A DNA stretch of 38,189 nt from Elusimicrobiota bacterium. GTDB taxonomy: Bacteria; Elusimicrobiota; Elusimicrobia; Elusimicrobiales; UBA9959. The position numbers were made by a program, and so were the translations under genes. Location: NCBI GenBank assembly GCA_030651035.1, contig JAUSCK010000221.1, forward strand, positions 1 to 38,189, in the 5' to 3' direction. The notes under the pieces are model-generated. The model was not told where the DNA came from and did not search any database. It saw only the letters and a program-made list of their open reading frames with translations. This document shows, piece by piece, positions 30,609 to 38,189 of the stretch (positions are counted from its first letter, which is position 1; the number at the start of each line of letters is the position of its first letter).

Positions 30609-31238
30609 ATGATTAAAACCGCGTGCATAGTATTCTTTTCGGCGTTTTCAGCCAACCTTTGCGCGTTCGAGCTTGAAGGGGTGAAGGTTGCCGGGATAAA
30701 AGAACTGCCGCAGCCGGCCATCACCGCGCCCGAACCGGCGGCGGCCGAAAAGGTTTCCTCCCAGTATATCTGGCTGCGCATCAATAATTACACCGCCGGG
30801 GGAATTCAGGCCTACGATTATTCCCTCAAGCTGGACGTGGTTGTGAGAAAAACGTCCGCCGGTTATTTTTACGTCGATTCCGGGGCGGGCGCGGGCGAGT
30901 CTTACGGTCGCGGCGTCATCCGCGTCTACGGGAAGGATTACCAGCTGACCGGCGACGGGATGTCCCTTGACCTGAAGAGAGCCGGCGGCGGCTACGCCGT
31001 CTCGGGCAATGTGAGGGGGGACAATAATCAGTACCAGTTCATCAGCCTGACTTTTTCCGACAGGTCCGACGCCTTTTCCTACGATATCAGCGGCTACGGC
31101 ATGTACCTCAGCTCCGACCGCGGCGGCATAAGCGGTACTTTCGACGCCGGGCGCTATTCAAAAAAAGCGCTGTCCGCCGTCGCCTCTCTCCTGCTCGCCC
31201 TCCAGCTCGACGCGCAGCAGCCCCAGGTAAATCCCTGA
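30609..31238 (+). CDS. Exported beta-rich protein (unknown)
   Basis: A 209-residue protein with signal peptide (MIKTACIVFFSAFSANLCA). The mature part is rich in predicted beta strands with regular Tyr/Ser/Gly (AYDYSLKLDVVVRKTSAGYF, GRGVIRVYGKDYQLTGDGMS, GYAVSGNVRGDNNQYQFISL), suggesting a lipocalin- or barrel-like fold. The last 25 residues are a hydrophobic helix (ALSAVASLLLALQLDAQQ). I recognise no family. It precedes the second beta-barrel gene. Confidence 0.75.
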   Translation: MIKTACIVFFSAFSANLCAFELEGVKVAGIKELPQPAITAPEPAAAEKVSSQYIWLRINNYTAGGIQAYDYSLKLDVVVRKTSAGYFYVDSGAGAGESYGRGVIRVYGKDYQLTGDGMSLDLKRAGGGYAVSGNVRGDNNQYQFISLTFSDRSDAFSYDISGYGMYLSSDRGGISGTFDAGRYSKKALSAVASLLLALQLDAQQPQVNP

Positions 31239-31364
31239 AAATAGGCGCCAGCGCTTTACCTGAGCTCCTCAACGAGATGGAGCGCCACGGCTTCGGTTCG
31301 GCCATGATAACCGGGATAGTAACCTCGGGTGATAAAGCCGCGGGCTGCTAATTATGAGGAGTAA

Positions 31365-32654
31365 ATGACTAGAAAGGCGCTGAGAACAATTGGCCGTATA
31401 ATATCCGGGTGCTCCTGTCGCGGGATCAGCGCATATCTCGCTTTAGCGGCGGTCCTTCCTTTAGCTTCAAGCCCCATATTCGCCCTGGATTATTACTGGG
31501 ACTCGAACACTCCGCGCCCCGGCGCCCTTGTGCAGACGATGCGCCTTAATGTCGACGCCTATCTGCCGTGGAGTTCGGGCGGTTCGGCCAAGGCCATGGG
31601 CATGGGCGGCGCTTTTACGGCTATTGCGGACGATATTGGCGGCGCAGTGGAATACAACCCCGCCGGCCTTACCCGGCTGGGCCGCGCTGATATAGGGGCG
31701 CTGGTCACCGCCAACCACAACACAAAACTTAACGCCCAGGGCAGGAAAACCAATGAGTGGACAATAGCGCCCACCTATGCCGGCGCCGCTTTCAGGGTAG
31801 GCCGGCTTGTCTGCGCCCTCAGCCGCAAACAGCCGCAAGCCTCCTCCACCTACCTCAAGTTCTCCGGAGTCCGGAATAATCTCTACGCGCCGGACGGCGC
31901 GGCAATGTCTTATGACACCCTGAGCGACACCCTGGACACGAAGGACCTTAACACTTATGTCCTTACCGCCGCCATGAGTGTGGATAAATTATCCGTTGGC
32001 GCGAATTATAACAGCATCAAGGGTGAGGTCACGCGCGCTGAGCGCGGAAGGATAAGCTCTCAGAGCGCATTTTGGTTCACCGGCAAAAACAACCGGTTTG
32101 ACGCAACAGAAAAAGTTAACTTTTACGGCTATACCATGGACTTTGGCGCTTTGCTGGACCTTGGGACCGTCCGCATCGGCGCCACCGCCAGGAACTTCAT
32201 GGGAGGCGTTGCGATAAAGCGGAATATCATGTGGCAGGACAACTTCGGCCCGGCTAGCGGCGACACCTGGAACTGGATCTCCCCGGCCCATAAGGAAACC
32301 ATTGCCAGGTTCGCACCGACCTATACCGCGGGCGCCGCTTTTAACATCGGAAATCGTCTGGCCGTTGACCTGGATTATGTCAACGTGCGCCTGGATGACG
32401 TCACGAAGGCCCTCGGACGGCTTGGCGCCGAGGTCGGAGTTATCCCCGGTTTCCTGGCTGTACGCGGCGGCCTCAAGTGCGACTTCAATAGTCTAATTGA
32501 AGATCAGAATATCAGGACCAACGAATACTTTCTCGGAGCCGGGCTAAAGATGCCGGCTTTAACCGCGGACGCTTCCGTCTCGTTCGCGCAGTCCCGGGCC
32601 GGCTCAAGCGGCGGCAATGTAACCGGTTCCGTGAGCGCGATGTTGAAGTTCTGA
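31365..32654 (+). CDS. PorV/UPF0164-like outer-membrane beta-barrel protein, paralogue 2
   Basis: A 429-residue paralogue of the 21137-22390 barrel. Shared blocks include SGGSAKAMGMGGAFTAIADD, VEYNPAGL, APDG with SYDTLSDTLD, the YVLTAA strand, GANYNSIKGEV, YTMDFGALLDLG, RFAPTYTAGAA, VDLDYVNVRLDDVTKALGR and the C-terminal Phe. The signal peptide has a longer N-terminal basic part (MTRKALRTIGRIISG) before the hydrophobic core. Ribosome binding site GAGGAG lies three bases before the ATG. Confidence 0.85.
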   Translation: MTRKALRTIGRIISGCSCRGISAYLALAAVLPLASSPIFALDYYWDSNTPRPGALVQTMRLNVDAYLPWSSGGSAKAMGMGGAFTAIADDIGGAVEYNPAGLTRLGRADIGALVTANHNTKLNAQGRKTNEWTIAPTYAGAAFRVGRLVCALSRKQPQASSTYLKFSGVRNNLYAPDGAAMSYDTLSDTLDTKDLNTYVLTAAMSVDKLSVGANYNSIKGEVTRAERGRISSQSAFWFTGKNNRFDATEKVNFYGYTMDFGALLDLGTVRIGATARNFMGGVAIKRNIMWQDNFGPASGDTWNWISPAHKETIARFAPTYTAGAAFNIGNRLAVDLDYVNVRLDDVTKALGRLGAEVGVIPGFLAVRGGLKCDFNSLIEDQNIRTNEYFLGAGLKMPALTADASVSFAQSRAGSSGGNVTGSVSAMLKF

Positions 32655-32684
32655 ACTCATGGCCCGCTGTCCTTGATCTTTTTT

Positions 32685-32720
32685 GGATCCCATTTCTCCG
32701 TAAAAAGAGGAGGGGGATCC
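32685..32720. terminator. Hairpin after beta-barrel gene 2
   Basis: GGATCCC and GGGATCC arms with a partly paired interior lie 30 bases after the stop codon. The position and ATCCC...GGGAT arms resemble the terminator of paralogue 1, but here the T run lies before the stem rather than after it, so termination is uncertain. Confidence 0.35.
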
Positions 32721-32876
32721 AGCCGGGAAACAAGCGGGTAAAAATATTCCCCGACTTTTTGTATTATAGCGGTAGCGGCTTATTCCGGAATTTCCAGGGG
32801 CGCCCGGAAGTTTACAGGGAGGAGCTAACGCCGGCGGGGCTCATGTTTTCCGGGGATTCAATATCGCCGCACACTT

Positions 32877-33893
32877 ATGATCAAACTTGTTTTAGCTTGT
32901 TTTTTATTATTGCCGGCCGCCGCGCCGGCTTTCGCCAAGGACGAGGTATTTAATCCGGAGTCTTTGGCGCCTTCCTATATCCCGCCGGGCCGGCCGGCCC
33001 TGGCCGAGCTGACGGCCGGGTTGCGCGCTAAAGTTAAAAAGCTCCCCCTTAACGGGCTGCCGGGGCCTAAGGGCGGCAAGGTATCAAAAGCCCTGCTGCT
33101 GCTGCCGCGCGACCGCGGCGGGGCGGGGGTATTGAGCTTCGAGATAGAGGGCGGCAAACAGCCCGGGGTTTACCAGTGCGAGGCGCTGGGCCGCGGCCTG
33201 ACTTCCAGCGAGCCGAAACCCCGCTGGCCGGTCGGCCATATAGGCGTCAACGCCGTTTATTACGCGCCGAAAGAAATTGCCGACGGGGCCACGGTGGCCG
33301 GAGTCTACGACCTGCGGAATATTTCCCCGGAGCGCTACGAGATAGTTCTACTCGGCAAGCCCGAGGCCCTGGCGGGGGAAGAGGGTGTTGTGGCCAGGAC
33401 CAAACCCAAAAAAGCCGGGGCGAGACCGTTTTTTTCAGGCGTGTGGACGCACTGGTACTCCACAGCCTCCGCCGCTATGCCGGTGGATATGGTCTGGGCT
33501 GAAGATTCCCAGGCCGGGTCGCAGGGGGAGAGGGTGCCGGTATTCGAGACGCGGTCCCCGGCGTCAACCCCTGAAGCGGTTTCCCGGCGGGCAAAGCAGC
33601 TCTCGCACAACCCGCGCTACTATTACGGGCCTTACGGCCGCTCTGGCTTTGCCGTGCATACGGACCGCTGGGAGGACCCGGAGAGGGCGGCGGACCTGAA
33701 GTACTCCGGGCGGCAGGAGCTCTCGGATTTTCGCTACCGGGACACTAACGGGTGCGTGAAGCTGCGCCCGGCCTGCCTTGAACTTTTGAACGAATTCATA
33801 GCCGGGCAGGAGAAGCTTAAGCGGCGCGTGCAGCTTGAGATCTTTGAAACCCCGGTGCTGGACGGCCCGCCTGAGGCGCCGCCGGCAAAGTAA
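32877..33893 (+). CDS. Exported L,D-transpeptidase-like (YkuD) protein
   Basis: A 338-residue protein with signal peptide MIKLVLACFLLLPAAAPAFA. The C-terminal third has the YkuD arrangement: RSGFAVHTDRWED supplies the His, and YRDTNGCVKLRPACLELL supplies the catalytic Cys (usual form S-x-G-C-x-R). Asn replaces the usual Ser before GC, and Lys replaces Arg after it. The N-terminal two thirds are not recognisable. Family members cross-link peptidoglycan or attach lipoproteins to it. There is no strong ribosome binding site. Confidence 0.8.
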   Translation: MIKLVLACFLLLPAAAPAFAKDEVFNPESLAPSYIPPGRPALAELTAGLRAKVKKLPLNGLPGPKGGKVSKALLLLPRDRGGAGVLSFEIEGGKQPGVYQCEALGRGLTSSEPKPRWPVGHIGVNAVYYAPKEIADGATVAGVYDLRNISPERYEIVLLGKPEALAGEEGVVARTKPKKAGARPFFSGVWTHWYSTASAAMPVDMVWAEDSQAGSQGERVPVFETRSPASTPEAVSRRAKQLSHNPRYYYGPYGRSGFAVHTDRWEDPERAADLKYSGRQELSDFRYRDTNGCVKLRPACLELLNEFIAGQEKLKRRVQLEIFETPVLDGPPEAPPAK

Positions 33894-33898
33894 GGGCG

Positions 33899-35341
<1,443 letters not shown>

Positions 35342-35353
35342 TGTTTCCTTGTT

Positions 35354-35389
35354 AAAAAAAGTCCCCCCGGGTTTTCCGGAGGGACTTTT
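35354..35389 (-). terminator. Rho-independent terminator of rpsA
   Basis: The minus strand reads AAAAGTCCCTCCGG, a short loop, CCGGGGGGAC and seven Ts. It lies 60 bases after the rpsA stop and 12 bases before the amylase start, so it separates the two genes. The amylase would depend on readthrough or on a promoter not evident here. Confidence 0.85.
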
Positions 35390-35448
35390 GAACCGCTGGC
35401 CGCTCCGCCTGTCCCGCACTTTGGCCGGCTGCGGAAAAAGTGCGGGGT

Positions 35449-36648
35449 TTATTTGTCTATTTTATTTTTCTGCTCCATCTGGCGCTTAAGCTGCTCGCCC
35501 ATGGAGCCCATCGCGGGCTCCTCGGAAGCGGGGGTCTCCTGCTGCTGGTACTTCTGCATCGTGGCCGCGGTCTCGTCTTCCTCGCGGCTGATCTCGGCCG
35601 GCACCAGGGAGATGCGCTTGCTCGCCAGGTCCAGGGCCTCGACGCGCACTTCGATGGACTGGCCGTTCTTTAAAACGTCCTCGGGGTGGTTTATCCGCTT
35701 CTCGCCGCCCAGGCGGGAGACGTGTATGAGCCCGTCCACGCCGGGGCCCAGCGTCACGAAAGCGCCGAACGGCGCCAGGCGCGACACCGTGCCGGTATGG
35801 TAGGAGCCCGCCGGCCATTTCTGCGCGGCCGTGTCCCAGGGGTTGGGCAGGGTATCCTTGAGGCTCAGCGAGATCCTGCGGTTCGCCCAGTCCAGGCTCT
35901 TTATTATCACTTCCACCGGCTGGCCGGGGGAAAGCAGGTCGCTCACTTTCTCGGTGCGGCCCCAGGCCAGCTCGGAAACGGGCAGCAGGCCTTCCACGCC
36001 GCCGATGTCCACGAAAGCCCCGAAATTCTGTATGGAGGTCACCACGCCGCGCACCTTGTCGCCCTCCTTCAGCGTCTCTTTCAGCACAACTATCTTCTCC
36101 TGCCTCTCCTTCTCCACTATTTCCTTGCGGGAGAGCACTATGTCGCGGCGGTCGCATTCTATGATGTAGAAGATCATAGAGACGCCTATATAGACCTCTT
36201 TGCTCTCGTCGCGGCGTATGCCCATCTGCGAGAAGGGGCAGAAGGCGCGCATGCCGCCGGAGATCGTGATCTCGAAGCCGCCCTTCTGCTCTTTCGAGAC
36301 GGTTCCCTCGACGGGGATATGGTTCTTGAAAGCGTCCATGAGCTGGGCGCGGGCCGCGGGGCCGGTGCCTATCTTGGTGGTGAAGCGCATCTCGCCTTCC
36401 TCGGTATGCAGGAAGTAGGCGCGCACGCTGTCGCCCTCCTTGACCAGCAGTTTCCCGTCGGCGTCCTTCAGCTCGTTAATGTCGATATAGCCTTCGCCCT
36501 TGCCGCCCACTTCGATCAGGGCCCACTCGGGGGTGAGCTTCACGATGGCGGCCTCCACCTTCTGGCCTGGCTCCATCCTTGAGGGCTCCTTGTAGTTCTG
36601 TTCAAACATCTCGGCGAAATTTTCTTCGTTTTCCATTGCAGTCTCCAT
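35449..36648 (-). CDS. rpsA: 30S ribosomal protein S1
   Basis: A 399-residue protein with four S1 (OB-fold) RNA-binding domains: about residues 23-90 (GQKVEAAIVKLTPEWALIEV), 105-175 (VEGTVSKEQKGGFEITISGG), 190-265 (GDKVRGVVTSIQNFGAFVDI) and 275-360 (TGTVSRLAPFGAFVTLGPGV). This is shorter than the six-domain E. coli form. ATG 36648 is chosen for its GGAG six bases upstream. A near-perfect 12-base tandem duplication (GGAGACTACAAT, GGAGACTGCAAT) gives a second start at 36636 with its own GGAG. The C-terminal tail is acidic, then Gln/Lys-rich. Confidence 0.93.
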   Translation of the reverse strand: METAMENEENFAEMFEQNYKEPSRMEPGQKVEAAIVKLTPEWALIEVGGKGEGYIDINELKDADGKLLVKEGDSVRAYFLHTEEGEMRFTTKIGTGPAARAQLMDAFKNHIPVEGTVSKEQKGGFEITISGGMRAFCPFSQMGIRRDESKEVYIGVSMIFYIIECDRRDIVLSRKEIVEKERQEKIVVLKETLKEGDKVRGVVTSIQNFGAFVDIGGVEGLLPVSELAWGRTEKVSDLLSPGQPVEVIIKSLDWANRRISLSLKDTLPNPWDTAAQKWPAGSYHTGTVSRLAPFGAFVTLGPGVDGLIHVSRLGGEKRINHPEDVLKNGQSIEVRVEALDLASKRISLVPAEISREEDETAATMQKYQQQETPASEEPAMGSMGEQLKRQMEQKNKIDK

Positions 36649-36865
36649 TGTAGTCTCCAGGTGGTCTGACACGCGTATATATGACATTTTACCAAAATTG
36701 GGGCACTTGTGGCGGACCAGCGGGGTATAAAGCGTAATTAGACGGGTTTTTTGAAGGCCGGCCGGGCGGTGGTTTCCGTTTTTTTTATTTTGTATCATTG
36801 AATAGAAGTCGCGGCGCTCGCCTCTCGTTCCTGAATTGTGTCACTACACTAGCGGCAGGGTAAAA

Positions 36866-37507
36866 ATGGACAACATCAAAAAATCGCGCTTCATCCTCGG
36901 CATAGCCGGCGGCTCAGGCTCGGGCAAGACCACGCTGGCCGGCAAGCTTATAGAGCAGTGCGACAGGATAGGCGTAACCGGACAGCTTTTTTCGCTGGAC
37001 AATTATTACCAGCCGCTGGACCACCTCGACTTCGACGAAAGGAAGAACTACAACTTCGACCACCCCGACGCGATCGACGCCGTGCTGGCGGTGAAGCATC
37101 TGCACGACCTCTGCGCCGGCAAGACCATACAGCAGCCGGTCTACGACTTCAAGCAGCATACGCGCGAAAAAGAAACCGTCCCGTGCAAGCCCACGCAGCT
37201 GATAGTGGTGGAGGGGCTCTACACCCTTCATTTCCCGAAGCTGCTCGCGCTGTGCGACTACAAGATCTTCGTCTCCACCGGCATGGTGACCGCCGTGCTG
37301 CGCCGCGTGCAGCGCGACATCAGCGAGCGCGGCCGCGACATAGAGGGCATCAAGCACCAGATCCTCGCCACCGTGCTGCCGATGTACGAGAACTTCGTTA
37401 AGCCCACGCAGAAGAACGCCCATTTCTCGATAAACTGGGAGGGGGAGGAAATCCCCGGCAAAGCCACCGAAGGCCTGGTGCGCATGATGCGCGACCACTT
37501 CCGCTGA
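36866..37507 (+). CDS. udk: Uridine kinase
   Basis: Phosphorylates uridine and cytidine in pyrimidine salvage. It has 213 residues. Motifs are the P-loop GIAGGSGSGKTTLAGKL, SLDNYYQPL, NFDHPDAIDA, QPVYDFKQHTR, VVEGLYTLHFPKL, and RRVQRDISERGRDI (lid). ATG 36866 is preferred over ATG 36836 because the extra ten residues are atypical and AGGG precedes the second start. The gene diverges from rpsA. Confidence 0.96.
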   Translation: MDNIKKSRFILGIAGGSGSGKTTLAGKLIEQCDRIGVTGQLFSLDNYYQPLDHLDFDERKNYNFDHPDAIDAVLAVKHLHDLCAGKTIQQPVYDFKQHTREKETVPCKPTQLIVVEGLYTLHFPKLLALCDYKIFVSTGMVTAVLRRVQRDISERGRDIEGIKHQILATVLPMYENFVKPTQKNAHFSINWEGEEIPGKATEGLVRMMRDHFR

Positions 37508-37526
37508 AACTTCCGCGAAGCCTGAA

Positions 37527-37565
37527 AAAGAAGAAACCCGGGGAGACAGCCCGGGTTTCTTCTTT
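37527..37565. terminator. Bidirectional terminator between udk and the next gene
   Basis: A perfect 16-bp stem, AAAGAAGAAACCCGGG with CCCGGGTTTCTTCTTT, has a seven-base loop. The T-rich ends on both strands suit termination of both convergent genes. Confidence 0.9.
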
Positions 37566-37585
37566 GGTGAAGGTCGTTTGCGGCT

Positions 37586-38189
37586 TTAGTTGCGCCACAC
37601 GCCGTCGGTCCAGGTCACGAACTCGTCCCACTGCGAGTCCTTGGAGAGGGAGAGCTCGTTGTACTTGGTCTCGTAAAGGTTCGCCAGCTGGGCGGGGACG
37701 GCCTTGATCTTCATGGTGGTGTTGATGGCTATGCCGCCCACGGTGGCGTAGTCGTAGCCGTTCTCGGCGTCGGCGTTCAGCCCGATGGAGCGCAGCACCA
37801 GGCGGGTCTTTATGAAGCCCATCAGGTTCTCGGCGGCCTGCTTCGTCTCCCGGCTCCTGGCGTTCAGGCCCATGAGGCGGGCGAAGTCGTAGAGGTCGGC
37901 ATAGGCCGCTATCATTTTCTTCTTGTCGTTCGCGGGGTCCAGGCTGGTGAAGCGTATCACGCCGCCCACGGCGGCCTTGGCGGCCTCGGTCTCGTTGTTG
38001 CGCATGGCGGCTCCGGCGAGGCCGTCCAGGTAAAGGGGCAGCTCGCTAAGCGCCGCGGGTCGCACGGTGGAAAGGGCGGCGCCCATCTTATCCAGCGGCA
38101 TGCTGATCGGGCCCACGTTCATCCCGCCGGCGTAGAATTCTTTGTACCAGTTCATCAGCCAGTCGCTGAGCTGCTCGTTGGTGAAGGCG
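37586..38189 (-). CDS. 3' end of a probable clostripain-like (C11) peptidase
   Basis: A 3'-partial gene: the frame stays open to the window edge (upstream residues FTNEQLSDWLMNWY...), so ATG 38155 is probably internal. About 200 residues are visible. The pattern ALSELPLYLDGLAGAAM, AAYADLYDFARLMG, VGGIAINTTMK and the end KYNELSLSKDSQWDEFVTW resembles the C-terminal part of clostripain family cysteine peptidases. The catalytic His/Cys region lies outside the window, so this call is tentative. Confidence 0.5.
   Translation of the reverse strand, partial: AFTNEQLSDWLMNWYKEFYAGGMNVGPISMPLDKMGAALSTVRPAALSELPLYLDGLAGAAMRNNETEAAKAAVGGVIRFTSLDPANDKKKMIAAYADLYDFARLMGLNARSRETKQAAENLMGFIKTRLVLRSIGLNADAENGYDYATVGGIAINTTMKIKAVPAQLANLYETKYNELSLSKDSQWDEFVTWTDGVWRN

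Noticed and set aside
31241-31351. Open stretch of 36 codons after the 30609 gene (reads ...LLNEMERHGFGSAMITGIV...)
   Set aside because: It is in a different frame from the gene, has no good start or ribosome binding site, and no family match; it may be a gene remnant but this cannot be supported.

Overview
The window is GC-rich, densely coded bacterial chromosome with short intergenic gaps. The organism is a diderm: it has two outer-membrane beta-barrel proteins (21137-22390, 31365-32654), many signal peptides, and an L,D-transpeptidase-like protein. I lean weakly toward an Elusimicrobiota-like or other little-cultured phylum. No single gene proves the phylum, and there is no rRNA here to test it.

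Layout. 1-1677: two minus-strand tRNAs (Glu-CTC, Thr-TGT) and a secreted serpin. 1846-3470: ECF sigma module 1 on the minus strand (sigma, membrane anti-sigma, exported protein with a duplicated domain). 3588-4798: a DJ-1/PfpI protein and an exported cytochrome-b5/YHS fusion. 4779-11287: one minus-strand operon with chorismate mutase and all seven shikimate-pathway enzymes. 11363-12487: prfB. 12727-13391: an AbrB/PIN toxin-antitoxin pair. 13549-14358: TatD nuclease. 14549-19373: a MetH split into a catalytic protein and a separate AdoMet reactivation protein, then a TPR protein. 19456-21001: a WG-repeat protein and coaD. 21137-22390: beta-barrel paralogue 1. 22663-24674: a DUF4130 protein and a radical SAM protein, a pair linked to DNA metabolism. 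24892-27747: ECF sigma module 2. 28054-30448: response regulator, DUF805 protein, esterase with starch-binding-like tail. 30609-33893: unknown exported protein, beta-barrel paralogue 2, YkuD-like protein. 33899-38189: GH13 amylase, ribosomal protein S1, uridine kinase, and the 3' end of a probable clostripain-like peptidase.

The most notable observation concerns the two ECF modules. Each has its own bipartite promoter-like motif, and each motif occurs twice with identical internal spacing. One copy precedes the sigma gene or its operon; the other lies right after the anti-sigma stop codon, in front of an exported protein. Motif 1 is TGTGATACTT-N9-GAGCATA. Motif 2 is AATGAACTTTT-N10-CGGCACTRAC, and both its copies lie exactly 38 bases before an ATG. 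The outputs are poorly described exported proteins: a duplicated YWAxRV-domain protein and an STN-STN-TPR protein without a secretin channel.

A second theme is a palindromic, MITE-like repeat family with two subfamilies (7579-7689, 14376-14532, 22471-22636). One copy sits inside the shikimate operon, where it supplies the last 12 codons and the stop of the shikimate kinase gene. Other points to check are a serpin loop carrying Arg-Ala-Lys-Arg at the predicted scissile site, a prfB without the programmed frameshift, and an orphan promoter followed at once by a hairpin (possible small RNA).
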